Origin: Aliiglaciecola lipolytica E3
GTDB lineage: Bacteria; Pseudomonadota; Gammaproteobacteria; Enterobacterales; Alteromonadaceae
Reading direction: 5' to 3'
Assembly: GCF_000314975.1 (NCBI RefSeq)
Contig: NZ_BAEN01000076.1
Span: 186,001-250,000, forward strand
Length of the DNA stretch: 64,000 bases
Part shown: piece after piece, positions 32,971 through 42,428 of the stretch
Position numbering within the stretch: the stretch's first letter is position 1
How the letters are laid out: each line of letters begins with the position of its first letter
Position numbers and translations under genes: made by a program
The notes under the pieces: model-generated
Told to the model about the DNA's origin: nothing
Seen by the model: the letters and a program-made list of their open reading frames with translations, nothing else
Databases searched by the model: none

Positions 32971-33669
32971 ATGTTCTCTTTACGTAAAGCGCAAGATCGC
33001 GGCTCAGCAAACTTCGGCTGGCTAGACAGTAAACACACTTTTTCGTTTGGTTCATACCATGACGCAAAACATATGGGGTTTTCGAAATTACGCGTTATCA
33101 ATGATGACACTGTATCTCCCGGCGCTGGATTTAGTACTCACGGGCACCGAGATATGGAAATTATTAGCTTTGTTACTCATGGTGTGATTGAACACAAAGA
33201 TAGCATGGGAAATGTTCAATCTTTACCAAAAGGTGAATTCCAGTTGATGTCAGCCGGGAGAGGTGTCCAGCACAGTGAGTACAATGGTTCTGAAACCGAT
33301 TTGTTGACCTTTTTGCAGATTTGGATTGAACCTAATGAATTTGGTGGTCAACCTGGTTATCAACAAAAGAATTTTGGTCATGCAGTCGGTTTGACGCCAA
33401 TCATTACTCCAACAGGGGAAAACGGTACGCTGTCGATTAAACAAGATGCGTCGTTAAGTCAGTTAATTCTTTCGCCGAGTGAGAAAATTGAACTTCCGCT
33501 TGATGAAACTCGAAAATATTATATCCATCAAGTGCAGGGAAAATTATCGATAAACCAACATGAGTTGGAAACAGCTGACGGGTTAAAAATTGAAAAAGAA
33601 ATGAGCTTGAATATAGAAAATGCGTCTCAGCATCAAGCTTTAGCATTAATATTCGACTTACCCGGCTAA
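32971..33669 (+). CDS. Pirin family protein (YhhW-like)
   Basis: A 232-residue bicupin. The N-terminal cupin carries the metal ligands in FSTHGHRDMEI near residue 50 and GRGVQHSEYN near 98, as in the quercetinase-active E. coli YhhW/YhaK group; the start MFSLRKAQDRGSANFGWLDSKHTFSFG is typical. The C-terminal cupin has no metal set. It is a cytoplasmic metal-dependent dioxygenase-like or redox-responsive protein; substrate unknown. It follows the DoxX gene closely and ends at a strong terminator. Confidence 0.87.
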   Translation: MFSLRKAQDRGSANFGWLDSKHTFSFGSYHDAKHMGFSKLRVINDDTVSPGAGFSTHGHRDMEIISFVTHGVIEHKDSMGNVQSLPKGEFQLMSAGRGVQHSEYNGSETDLLTFLQIWIEPNEFGGQPGYQQKNFGHAVGLTPIITPTGENGTLSIKQDASLSQLILSPSEKIELPLDETRKYYIHQVQGKLSINQHELETADGLKIEKEMSLNIENASQHQALALIFDLPG

Positions 33670-33686
33670 ATTAAATCAAAACAACA

Positions 33687-33713
33687 AAGCCTAGAATGAT
33701 TTCTAGGCTTTTT
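33687..33713 (+). terminator. Rho-independent terminator after the pirin gene
   Basis: AAGCCTAGAA at 33687-33696 pairs perfectly with TTCTAGGCTT at 33701-33710 over TGAT and is followed by TTT. It ends the DoxX-pirin transcript before the LysR gene. Confidence 0.85.
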
Positions 33714-33733
33714 AGGTTGAGGATAATTAGATT

Positions 33734-34624
33734 ATGCATCATGCGATTACGTTAGAAGCGCTAAGAGTTTTAGACGCAATAGACAAAAAAGGTAGCTTTG
33801 CTGAAGCGGCCAAAGCGTTATTTAAAGTGCCTTCAGCGCTAACTTACACGATGCAGAAATTGGAGTCGGAACTAGGCGTAGAATTGTTCGACCGCAAAGG
33901 AAAGCGCGCGATATTAACGCAGGCTGGACTTGTGTTATTAACTGAAGGACATGTAATTTTAGAAGCCGCCTCACGTTTAGAGGATAAAGTTAAGCAAGTA
34001 GAGTCCGGCTGGGAAACCAAACTCACTATCGCCAAAGATACGATTATTCAAAACCAGCCTGTAAACGACTTATTGAAGCGTTTTTGTCGATTGGAAAAAC
34101 AACTGGAAATTACTGTACTTGAAGAAGCGCTTGGTGGCAGCTGGGATGCGTTGTATTCACAGCGATGTGATTTGGCAATTGGAGTGACAGGAGAGTTACC
34201 CAAAGGGCCTTTTGATGTGCATCAAATCGGCGAAATTGAATTTGTCTTTGTGGTTGCTAAAGATCATCCATTAGCAGAGTTTATCGGTATATTGGAAGGA
34301 CAACATATCAAAGCATTCCCAGCGATTGTGGTGGCAGACAGTTCGCGTAATTTGCCTAGTCGATCAAGTGGGATATTTGAGAGCAAGCAAGTTATTCGAG
34401 TACCTACTATGCTCGCAAAACGGGACGCACAAGTCGCAGGGTTGGGAGTGGGCTTTTTGCCGTTACATTTAGTCCGAAATCAATTGCAAACAGGTGAATT
34501 GGTTGCCAAATCCACCTCGTTACATCGCCCCGCCGTTCCTATTTTCATGGCTTGGGACAAGACAAAAGCTGGGAATGCCTTAGCTTGGTTTATTGAACAA
34601 AGTAAAAATCAACAATGGCTATAA
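33734..34624 (+). CDS. LysR-family transcriptional regulator
   Basis: A 296-residue regulator with an N-terminal winged HTH (ALRVLDAIDKKGSFAEAAKALF, then SALTYTMQKLESELGVELFDRKG, residues 8-55) and a LysR substrate-binding domain of normal size. It lies downstream of DoxX and pirin on the same strand, after a terminator. Similar regulators often sit next to pirin genes and control them, but no operator could be identified with certainty. It is not HdfR-like; the two LysR proteins in the window belong to different subgroups. Confidence 0.87.
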   Translation: MHHAITLEALRVLDAIDKKGSFAEAAKALFKVPSALTYTMQKLESELGVELFDRKGKRAILTQAGLVLLTEGHVILEAASRLEDKVKQVESGWETKLTIAKDTIIQNQPVNDLLKRFCRLEKQLEITVLEEALGGSWDALYSQRCDLAIGVTGELPKGPFDVHQIGEIEFVFVVAKDHPLAEFIGILEGQHIKAFPAIVVADSSRNLPSRSSGIFESKQVIRVPTMLAKRDAQVAGLGVGFLPLHLVRNQLQTGELVAKSTSLHRPAVPIFMAWDKTKAGNALAWFIEQSKNQQWL

Positions 34625-34626
34625 AT

Positions 34627-34687
34627 ATGTAGGCTGGGATTTACCCCAGAGCAGTGAATGAATTTTTTGCGGGGCTAAAGCCACTGC
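34627..34687. repeat. Single degenerate palindromic repeat unit
   Basis: TGTAGGCTGGGATTTACCCC and, 35 bp on, GGGGCTAAAGCCACTGCCTACA resemble a decayed or single copy of the same two-core palindromic repeat seen at 21143, 25717 and 32238. It fills the gap before the histidine kinase stop codon. Confidence 0.6.
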
Positions 34688-36847
34688 CTACAAGCGGATG
34701 ACTACTTCCACGCCTTTTTCATCTTCACGGTTTTGAATGTGGATTTTTGCTTTGTGATATTCGGCGATAATCTTGGCGATATAAAGACCTAACCCTAAAT
34801 GGGTTTCTTGTTCGGTTTGATGCTCCCTAACCGATACCATCGAATTTAGTAGTTGCTCGTGCATGTTGTCGGGTAATTTCGGCCCGATATTGGCAATTGT
34901 GAGTGTGATATGCCCACTTTTCTCCATTAAAGACAGTATAATTGTACTTTCTTTAGGACTGAACTCCACAGCATTAGCAATGATCTTATCTAGCATCTGC
35001 GCAAATAATTCAGGCGATCCATTTAATGTTTTGCGAATGCCATGAGTATGTAAAGCAAATTGGTTTTGCGGATAAGCAACACCATAACCTTCGGTGCAGC
35101 CGTTGAGTATTTCAGCGAGTTCGAAATTTTCTCGTTCACTATATTGGATTGCTTGTTCTAAACGCGTGGCTTCACTCATATTGCTGAGTATTTTACTCAA
35201 ACGGCGGATCCCCGATTGGGCGCGCGCAATATACTGCTGTTTTTCTTGTTCATCGTCGCCATTGTTTTGCTCCATGGATAGATTTTCCAACGACGACTTT
35301 ACAATCGCCACTGGCGTGCGTAATTCATGGGATAAACGCGAACTCATGTTTTCTAAATAATGATTATATTGTTGTAACTTATCGAGCACACTGTGGAAGG
35401 TGCGCGATAAATCGCCTATCTCATCTTGGGTAGTGGAACGTGGAATATTACCGAGAATTTTGCCATTCTCATCAATTGCTGATTCTGTTTCGTTACGTAA
35501 CTTACTGATCCGAAAAGAAATACGTGAAGCAAACAAAAATAATGCTGCTGTCCCCAATAAAACCACTGCAATAATGACATGAAATAGCTGTTCTAATGCA
35601 CGGTTTCTTAAGGTGCGAATACCATGGGTAGTTTGTTCAACCACCACTGCGCCCATGACTTTTTCATCAATAAAAATAGGATGTGCAGCAGATAACACTA
35701 CCGCTTTGTTGTCTGGCGATAATCGCCATTGAGAACTGGCGTCACCGGTTAGGGCTTTGGCTAGGTCTTGTCCTTTTAAGGCATACGCATTTTCTAGTTC
35801 ATCCACAAAACCCGCTGGCGGTTTGGTCAAAATCTGGTAGTACAACGGAAATAACCAGTCTTGTTCGATGCGACGCCAAAGCGTATCCCGTTTGCGAGGA
35901 GCTGGTGAGGTGCGTACACCGGTTGCGTCTTGAATAGAACCAGAGCGAGCTAACACGCGCATGTGTTTGTCTACCACCCACACTCTGGCATTTGAATATT
36001 TTAATCCCTTGAGGATCTTTTCAATTTCAGGGGAAGGAACCAATACCGTACCAAGAGAATCGGATTTGTTTGGGTTCGCGGTACCAATAATGTATTTACG
36101 AGCTTTGCTTTGTAAGTCGTCAACATCGGCAATGGCAAATGCAATCTTGCTTGACATGATTTCCAGCGGAAAACGCAGCTCCACATTATAGCCAACTTCA
36201 GTTTCTTGCCAGTTTCCCTGGATGGCAGTCTCCAATGTTAGCGGACGTAACGATTCTGGATTTTCATCAAGTAAATAAGCATTAACCCAGCCTGATTGTT
36301 GAGGCGCAACTATGTAGCGTCTAAACGCGCCCTGTGGGTCAGTTACCGCGATCAACAGATAATCGTTTCTATCCACACGTAAACTATTTTTAGGCCGATA
36401 AATTAAGTGATCGTCAACCACTTCAAACATCGCGTAAAGATACTTATTGTATTGGCCCACCATATGTTCAAAGTGAAAACTCTCAGGATCATAAAATTCA
36501 TTTTGTTCAATCAATTGCATTTCTGAGTACAGCAAGGATAAATGCCGGTAATCGACCCAATCATCTAGCAAGCCATCTAATTGAATTGGGTCAATAATTT
36601 TGTGGGCATACAAATCAGTGCCAGGTTTTACATCTTGCAGATAAGAGGATTGACTATCAAAAAGAGAGGGGCGTTCGTGCAAAGCAGTGGCTACAGCTCT
36701 GGCCGTGCCCTCCATTGTTTGTTCTTGGCCTGTGCGTAAATAACTTTCTAGCTCCCACACATATTGGTAACCAAGCCATGGAATCGTAAATAGAAATAAC
36801 GATAGGAGTAAAAGTTTTAGGCGAATGCCAAAGCGAATTCGGTTCAT
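34688..36847 (-). CDS. pdsS: Sortase-system histidine kinase PdsS
   Basis: A 719-residue membrane sensor kinase. A signal-anchor helix (LLLLSLFLFTIPWLGY near residue 14) and a second helix near 432-452 frame a large periplasmic sensor region. A HAMP-like linker leads to the HisKA motif SRLSHELRTPVAIV near 507, and the HATPase core has DKIIANAVEFSPKE near 640 and LGLGLYIAKIIAEY near 694. The size and layout match the dedicated kinase of the proteobacterial sortase system. It follows the response regulator gene with 3 bp between. The periplasmic signal is unknown. Confidence 0.87.
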   Translation of the reverse strand: MNRIRFGIRLKLLLLSLFLFTIPWLGYQYVWELESYLRTGQEQTMEGTARAVATALHERPSLFDSQSSYLQDVKPGTDLYAHKIIDPIQLDGLLDDWVDYRHLSLLYSEMQLIEQNEFYDPESFHFEHMVGQYNKYLYAMFEVVDDHLIYRPKNSLRVDRNDYLLIAVTDPQGAFRRYIVAPQQSGWVNAYLLDENPESLRPLTLETAIQGNWQETEVGYNVELRFPLEIMSSKIAFAIADVDDLQSKARKYIIGTANPNKSDSLGTVLVPSPEIEKILKGLKYSNARVWVVDKHMRVLARSGSIQDATGVRTSPAPRKRDTLWRRIEQDWLFPLYYQILTKPPAGFVDELENAYALKGQDLAKALTGDASSQWRLSPDNKAVVLSAAHPIFIDEKVMGAVVVEQTTHGIRTLRNRALEQLFHVIIAVVLLGTAALFLFASRISFRISKLRNETESAIDENGKILGNIPRSTTQDEIGDLSRTFHSVLDKLQQYNHYLENMSSRLSHELRTPVAIVKSSLENLSMEQNNGDDEQEKQQYIARAQSGIRRLSKILSNMSEATRLEQAIQYSERENFELAEILNGCTEGYGVAYPQNQFALHTHGIRKTLNGSPELFAQMLDKIIANAVEFSPKESTIILSLMEKSGHITLTIANIGPKLPDNMHEQLLNSMVSVREHQTEQETHLGLGLYIAKIIAEYHKAKIHIQNREDEKGVEVVIRL

Positions 36848-36850
36848 GAT

Positions 36851-37543
36851 TTAGCTAGATTTCCAGCGATAGCCCATTCCATATACGGTTTCGATGCGAT
36901 CAAAAGAAGCGTCCAACTGCATAAACTTTTTACGAATGCGTTTTATGTGCGACGTGATAGTTGTATCGTCAACTACCATCTTAGATTCATCCATCAATTG
37001 CTGCCGACTTTTAACATGTCCCGCGTATTTGGCAATCGCGTGCAACATCCAAAACTCCGTGACGGTAAGCTCGATGGGGTGATTATCCCAACTTACTGTC
37101 ATTCTATTGCTGTCCATCAATAATGCGCCAGATTGAATTAAATCGGTGGCAACTTGCGGCTGATTTAATAATTCGGTACGCCTAAATAACGCTGCAATTC
37201 TAGCCAGTAAATGTGGCAAGCTGATATCCTTGGTTAGGTAATCGTCTGCACCCATACGCAAGCCACAAATGGTGTCATAGTCGTTATCCCGAGCAGTAAA
37301 GAAAATAATGGGTAAGGTTTTAGATAACGAACGCAATTGTTGGCAAAGCATAAAGCCGCCATCTATCTCTTCATTTAGACCAATATCGACCACGGCTAAA
37401 TCAGGCAGCCGTTGCATAAATGCCTGCTCTGCTTCAGGTCGACTGCTGTAAGTAAGCACATCATAGCCCTGCTTTTGTAACGCTGAGGCATAATTCTCCC
37501 GAATGGCTGGGTCATCTTCTACAATGGCTATGCGCTTTGACAT
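36851..37543 (-). CDS. pdsR: Sortase-system response regulator PdsR
   Basis: A 230-residue OmpR-type response regulator. The receiver domain has acidic residues IVEDDP near 6 and the phosphorylation Asp in DLAVVDIG near 53, with Lys in DDYLTKD near 104. The winged-helix output domain follows, with HIKRIRKKFMQLDASFDRIETVYGMGYRW at the end. It is the first gene of the two-component pair with PdsS and is divergent from pdsO-target-sortase, the set it probably controls. GCCACATT direct repeats in the intergenic region (37650-37670) are candidate binding sites. Confidence 0.88.
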   Translation of the reverse strand: MSKRIAIVEDDPAIRENYASALQKQGYDVLTYSSRPEAEQAFMQRLPDLAVVDIGLNEEIDGGFMLCQQLRSLSKTLPIIFFTARDNDYDTICGLRMGADDYLTKDISLPHLLARIAALFRRTELLNQPQVATDLIQSGALLMDSNRMTVSWDNHPIELTVTEFWMLHAIAKYAGHVKSRQQLMDESKMVVDDTTITSHIKRIRKKFMQLDASFDRIETVYGMGYRWKSS

Positions 37544-37649
37544 CTGTTTACCGCTTCTTCCTGCTGTTACATCTAGTGTTAATAACTATATCGCAAAACA
37601 AAGCTCTTCCAATGTCCTTTTCGCTGAATTGGCGCAATTTCCATTTTTT

Positions 37650-37670
37650 CGCCACATTTGCTCGCCACAT
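37650..37670. promoter_or_regulatory. Direct repeat in the pdsR-pdsO intergenic region
   Basis: GCCACATT occurs at 37650-37657 and again at 37663-37670, 13 bp apart, about 100 bp before pdsO. Tandem half-sites are the usual target of OmpR-type regulators, so PdsR is the obvious candidate. Confidence 0.4.
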
Positions 37671-37767
37671 TGCCATTTTTGTACGCATTTCATGTCAGAA
37701 AGTCACGTTTTAATAGACTCCATCGAAACAACACAACAACAAAAACTTACTCTTTTGGAGAACTACT

Positions 37768-38514
37768 ATGAAAAAACGCATTTTATTTCCACTTACTGCA
37801 ATCGCAATCAGCCTTTCTGCAAACGTGTTGGCAGGTCCTTCATCTGAATCGCGCAGTATCGAAGCTCAAACCAACGAAGCTATCGGTTTTGGCTCTGGTG
37901 CTGTCGCTGGTGGATTGGTCGCAGGACCGATAGGGGCGATTGTCGGCGGTATTTTTGGTGTCTTAATTGCTGAAGACGTGAATAACGATAATGCCCTTGA
38001 AGCGAGTGAGCAAGAGTTGGCAAAAACGCAGTCGCAACTTTCTCGTCAAGAATCTCAGCTACTGGCTTTGCAAAAACAATATGAACAAGTGCAACAGCAA
38101 AGCAAGGTTCAACTAGTGGCATTGGATAAAGAAATTGAACGTGTGATGCAGGAAATGGAATCAAATATACAATTTCGTACTGCATCTTATGTGCTTGAGT
38201 CACATTTTAAACCGCAATTAAATTTACTCGCTCAAGGGCTAAATAATAATCCAAAGTTAGTCGTTAGCTTGTCGGGTTTTGCCGATAGTCGTGGTGATGA
38301 TTCGTACAATCAAGCTTTATCTGAGCAGCGCGTGTTAAGTGTTAAAGACTACCTATTATCTAGAGGGGTTAAGGAGGAGCAAGTACTTACTCTATCGTTT
38401 GGGGAGACACAGCCTGTTTCTGCACAAAGCTCTAGCGAAGATTTCTTTTTCGACCGCAGAGTGTTAGTGCGCGTAGCCGAAGGCCAGCAATCTATGACCG
38501 CATCTAATTTATAA
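37768..38514 (+). CDS. pdsO: Sortase-associated OmpA-like protein PdsO
   Basis: A 248-residue envelope protein. A signal peptide (MKKRILFPLTAIAISLSANVLA) is followed by a glycine-rich hydrophobic hairpin (GFGSGAVAGGLVAGPIGAIVGGIFGVL, a possible membrane or outer-membrane insertion, described here by its two halves), a coiled coil rich in Gln near 75-130, and an OmpA-type peptidoglycan-binding domain (LSGFADSRGDDSYNQALSEQRV near 168). This is the arrangement of the OmpA-like partner of the proteobacterial sortase system. GGAG precedes the ATG. It starts an operon with the VIT/VWA target and the sortase. Confidence 0.88.
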   Translation: MKKRILFPLTAIAISLSANVLAGPSSESRSIEAQTNEAIGFGSGAVAGGLVAGPIGAIVGGIFGVLIAEDVNNDNALEASEQELAKTQSQLSRQESQLLALQKQYEQVQQQSKVQLVALDKEIERVMQEMESNIQFRTASYVLESHFKPQLNLLAQGLNNNPKLVVSLSGFADSRGDDSYNQALSEQRVLSVKDYLLSRGVKEEQVLTLSFGETQPVSAQSSSEDFFFDRRVLVRVAEGQQSMTASNL

Positions 38515-38525
38515 GGAGAGAGGCC

Positions 38526-40649
38526 GTGATAAAGCGTCTGAGATTTGTCATAGTCCTTTCGCTACTTTTCATCATAGGGGCGTTGCAATATGCAACGCCG
38601 TTACTTAAGGATGAGAGTATCGATGAGAAAAACAATACACAATCTACTTTCAAAATTGATGTGTCATATGAATCGGTTAAGGGTGATAAACCCCCAGTAT
38701 ATGTAAATGATTACCAACAAGTTGAACAAGGAAGTTTCTTTCTACAAAAACAAGGACAGCAAGGCTATTTACTGTCACCACTTTTAGATACTCGCGTTGA
38801 TATGAATATTACCGGTTTGGTTGCGCGGGCAAAAGTGACTCAGATATTTACTAATACCAGTGACGAATGGGTAAATGGAATTTACGTATTTCCACTGCCT
38901 GAAAATGCGGCTGTAGATCATTTAGAAATGCAAATTGGTGAACGTCGAATTGTTGGTCAGATACACCCTAAACAAAAAGCCAAAGCTATCTACGAACAAG
39001 CAAAAAAAGAAGGTAAAAAAGCTAGTTTATTGGTGCAACAACGCCCCAATTTATTCAAGAATTCAGTAGCAAATATTGGTCCTGGCGAGTCTATTCGGGT
39101 CACTATTGAATATCAACAAGCTGTGGCCTATGACGAAGATACGTTTAGTGTTCGGTTTCCAACTACCACAACACCCCGTTATTTACCCAAAGTAGGGTTG
39201 GAGTCTGATCCACAAGAAATTGCAGATAGCGGTTGGGGAATGACTTTGCCAATTTACAAAGCTGATCAAGCGTTAAATACGCAAGCAGCTACCGAGCCTG
39301 AGCCCAAGCACAAAGTGGCGATTAATATTAGATTAAATACTGGGTTTGAAGTGCAAAATATCAATAGTGAATTCCATCCCATCCACCAACTCGAAAAATC
39401 ACCAGGCGCATACGAAATTTCCCTCCAGCAAGACATGATTGCCAATCAAGATTTTGTACTCAGTTGGCAGCCCGAATCAAATCAGCAGCCTAAAGCCGCA
39501 CATTTTGTTGAACGTACTCGAGACAACGTATATGGCATGGTAATGTTGATGCCACCGACTACCGAGACTGAATCATTAAGCTTACCTAGAGAAGTTGTTT
39601 TTGTAATAGATACGTCAGGTTCTATGGCCGGTGATTCAATGCAACAGGCTAAAGATGCGCTAAATTATGCGATTCAGCAACTACCCGTAGAAGACACATT
39701 TAATTTAGTGGAATTTGACTCTACCGCTCGTAAAATGTGGCCTACTGCTCAAGCCGCCAACGCGCAAAATAAATCAATGGCAATGGAATATGTGACAAAT
39801 TTGAGCGCCGATGGTGGTACTGAAATGTTGTCCGCATTGCAATTGGCTCTTGGTCAACAAGCGCAATTAAACGAGCGAATTCGCCAGGTTATTTTCATTA
39901 CCGATGGTTCCGTAGGAAACGAAGTAACCTTGTTCGAGTATATTCAACAAAATGTGCAAAAAAGTCGTTTGTTTACGGTTGGTATAGGGTCAGCACCGAA
40001 TAGTTTCTTTATGACAGAAGCGGCACGAATGGGCAAAGGCACTTTCACTTATATTGGTTCAATTGATACTGTGCAAGAACGAATGCAAGCGTTGTTTACC
40101 AAACTGACACATCCTCTATTGAGCGATCTGCTGTTGAATTTCTCTGATGACGTTGAATATTATCCTCGAAATTTCCCCGATTTGTATAAGGGTGAACCTC
40201 TGATGGTCAGCTATCGAACTAAAAACCTTATTGACAACTTAACAGTTACTGGGAATCTTAAAAATCAGTATTGGCAGAAATCACTGTCATTGTTAAATGC
40301 AGGAAATGCGAAAGGACTGGATGTGTTGTGGGCGCGCCGCAAAATCACGCAACTAGACCGAGATAAAAGGTTTGGGCATGACTATGACGAAATTAACAAA
40401 CAGATCGAGCAAGTCGCCATGACACATCATTTGGTAAGCGATATGACCAGTTTGGTGGCGGTTGATGTGACTCCTACTGCACAAGACACGAGTCGTGATG
40501 GACATGTTAAATCGCATCTTCCCAAAGGAACAAAGAATTCAGTCGGTTTATTGCCACAAACAGCCACGCCTGCGCAACTGCAATGGATTTTAGCACTATT
40601 ATTGATGGGGATCGGAATATGTACGGTCATTTTCACAAGGCACCGTTGA
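38526..40649 (+). CDS. Marine proteobacterial sortase target protein (VIT and VWA domains)
   Basis: A 707-residue exported protein related to inter-alpha-trypsin inhibitor heavy chains. A signal-type helix (FVIVLSLLFIIGALQYA near residue 8) is followed by a VIT domain (about 85-215), a VWA domain with an intact MIDAS start FVIDTSGSMAGDS near 358, and a C-terminal sorting signal: LPQTA at 676-680, a hydrophobic helix and the basic end TRHR. This is the usual single substrate of the dedicated sortase encoded immediately downstream, whose start codon lies inside this gene. The GTG at 38526 has GGAGAGAGG just upstream. The biological role of the anchored protein is unknown. Confidence 0.9.
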   Translation: MIKRLRFVIVLSLLFIIGALQYATPLLKDESIDEKNNTQSTFKIDVSYESVKGDKPPVYVNDYQQVEQGSFFLQKQGQQGYLLSPLLDTRVDMNITGLVARAKVTQIFTNTSDEWVNGIYVFPLPENAAVDHLEMQIGERRIVGQIHPKQKAKAIYEQAKKEGKKASLLVQQRPNLFKNSVANIGPGESIRVTIEYQQAVAYDEDTFSVRFPTTTTPRYLPKVGLESDPQEIADSGWGMTLPIYKADQALNTQAATEPEPKHKVAINIRLNTGFEVQNINSEFHPIHQLEKSPGAYEISLQQDMIANQDFVLSWQPESNQQPKAAHFVERTRDNVYGMVMLMPPTTETESLSLPREVVFVIDTSGSMAGDSMQQAKDALNYAIQQLPVEDTFNLVEFDSTARKMWPTAQAANAQNKSMAMEYVTNLSADGGTEMLSALQLALGQQAQLNERIRQVIFITDGSVGNEVTLFEYIQQNVQKSRLFTVGIGSAPNSFFMTEAARMGKGTFTYIGSIDTVQERMQALFTKLTHPLLSDLLLNFSDDVEYYPRNFPDLYKGEPLMVSYRTKNLIDNLTVTGNLKNQYWQKSLSLLNAGNAKGLDVLWARRKITQLDRDKRFGHDYDEINKQIEQVAMTHHLVSDMTSLVAVDVTPTAQDTSRDGHVKSHLPKGTKNSVGLLPQTATPAQLQWILALLLMGIGICTVIFTRHR

Positions 40650-41233
40650 GGGTTCGATTTTTCGGTGCCATTTGGCGATACAAATGGGCAAGTTTGTGTT
40701 TCCTGGCAAGCGCTTACTTGTTCGCGTCAAGCGGTTATATTCATGCGAAGGCAATTTTAGCACAATACTTGATTGCCGATGCATGGCAGGAATCAGTGCA
40801 AACAGGCGAAAAGATAACGCCGTGGGCTTGGGCTGACACCTGGCCTGTGGCTAAGCTGACGATTGCTGATGAAACTCTGTATGTATTGGCAGGCGCTACG
40901 GGTCGAGTGATGGCGTTTGGTCCCGGACATTTAAGCAGTACGCCGTTTCCTGGAGAGTCAGGAAATGCGGTGATTACAGGGCACCGCGATACGCATTTTT
41001 CGTTGTTGCAAGAGATTAAAATAGGCGAAGTGATCACCACTGAAACGGCCAGTCAAATTACGCAATATAAGGTGCAAGAAGTACGCATTGCCCATCAAAA
41101 TCAGATTAATTTGACCGAATCGGGTATCGACGACGAATTGACGTTGATCACTTGTTATCCATTTAATAGCGCCGCACCTAATCCAGAATTACGATATGTG
41201 GTGCGGGCATTAAAAGTAGCAGTGACGAGTTAA
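40619..41233 (+). CDS. Class GN sortase
   Basis: A 204-residue membrane-anchored transpeptidase predicted to act on the LPQTA signal of the preceding protein. One N-terminal membrane helix (WASLCFLASAYLFASSGY near residue 20) leads to the sortase barrel with His122 in TGHRDTHF, catalytic Cys179 in LITCYPF and Arg192 in ELRYVV, so all three active-site residues are present. The ATG at 40619 overlaps the target gene by 31 bp and has GGGGATCGG upstream; a longer frame from 40583 is less likely. Gram-negative sortases of this kind occur with PdsR, PdsS and PdsO, as here. Confidence 0.9.
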   Translation: MYGHFHKAPLRVRFFGAIWRYKWASLCFLASAYLFASSGYIHAKAILAQYLIADAWQESVQTGEKITPWAWADTWPVAKLTIADETLYVLAGATGRVMAFGPGHLSSTPFPGESGNAVITGHRDTHFSLLQEIKIGEVITTETASQITQYKVQEVRIAHQNQINLTESGIDDELTLITCYPFNSAAPNPELRYVVRALKVAVTS

Positions 41234-42147
41234 TTGCCTTGTTTTAGATAATCAAGTCCGCCTGTAATGGCGGCTACCTGAGCTAGAATGCAATTTTCGT
41301 CATCAGCTTGAGGACTGTCGGGATACACTTCTGTAGTTGTGACGTATTCCGCTCCAGAAAATCCGCCGCACAGGAAAAGTTTGCGTTTGTCATAATTGAT
41401 AACGCCGCGCTGTGCCAAAGGGGTGCCTATCAATTTTCCATCAGCATCTGCTGGCGCAATATGGGTGACTTTTTCAACCGATTCGATAATGGCTTTTTGA
41501 AAGTCAGGCACAGGTTTATTGCTGTCTCCTACACCGTAAAAACCATCGGGGATCTCCCAAACGGCTTGATAATTACCATCTCTTGCGCCAAGCGCTGGGC
41601 GAAACTCAGAGTTATCAGTATCGGTCGTTTCGTGAAGATCGAAATGGGCGAGAAAATCAAGGTTTAAGCCATTTACAAATTGCATCGCTAACGCAGATTC
41701 CGGAGCGGGGGAGTCTGGATAAAAAGAACGGTTTGGGTCGATTGCTTTCGGGTCCCAACGATTGATCGTTTCGTATCCCCAAGGGCTCAAGCACGGCAAA
41801 ATAACGAAATTGAATTGAGACTGGTATTCGCTAGCGCTGCTTTGGGCAAACCGAATCGCACCTTGCACTCCACTGGTTTCGTATCCATGCACACCGCCTG
41901 TAATCAGTATGTTTGGTTTATTCTCATCCCATTGTTTGGACTTTAAAGCATATAGCGGGTAGCGTTCTTGATCGTATGGCAAGGCTCCGTATTGGATGAC
42001 CTCAAAATCCGAATCTAAGCTTGCTAACTTAGCCAACACTTCTACGTTATACTCACGTTTAACTACTTGGTTGTTTAACCATTGGGCTTTTTCAGCGTCG
42101 CCCCAAGGCTGCCCAGGTGTGCCGATAGGGTAATTTTCTTGGCTCAT
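41230..42147 (-). CDS. M14-type zinc carboxypeptidase/deacylase family protein
   Basis: A 305-residue cytoplasmic metallopeptidase-like protein. The zinc motif HxxE is seen as GGVHGYETSG near residue 86 and the third ligand in AHFDLHETTD near 170; CLSPWGYETINRW near 118 and DPNRSF near 135 supply the Asn-Arg substrate pair. These match the M14 carboxypeptidase family and its aspartoacylase-like deacylase branch. Substrate cannot be decided. There is no signal peptide. It converges on the sortase gene with a 4-bp overlap and is not part of that operon. Confidence 0.82.
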   Translation of the reverse strand: MSQENYPIGTPGQPWGDAEKAQWLNNQVVKREYNVEVLAKLASLDSDFEVIQYGALPYDQERYPLYALKSKQWDENKPNILITGGVHGYETSGVQGAIRFAQSSASEYQSQFNFVILPCLSPWGYETINRWDPKAIDPNRSFYPDSPAPESALAMQFVNGLNLDFLAHFDLHETTDTDNSEFRPALGARDGNYQAVWEIPDGFYGVGDSNKPVPDFQKAIIESVEKVTHIAPADADGKLIGTPLAQRGVINYDKRKLFLCGGFSGAEYVTTTEVYPDSPQADDENCILAQVAAITGGLDYLKQGN

Positions 42148-42428
42148 AGGTGTCCTATTATTGCTTATTTATGGCTATTTTGGGGTACGTTAACACCGTA
42201 GGTGAAAAACTGTAAACCATTGTGTATAAGTATTGTCGCTATAGCGCGACTAAATGTTCTTCGATACTTGAATTGTGTCAAAATGGCAGCATATAAAGAA
42301 GTGGCCTGACCTACTCACCTTCAGGTAACATCAAAATACAATCGAACGAATCCCCGTCGAAACCAGCATTTAGCGGTTGTTTGGGTACTAAAAAGCAAAA
42401 TAAAGCAAAAAATGAATTGGGATACACT

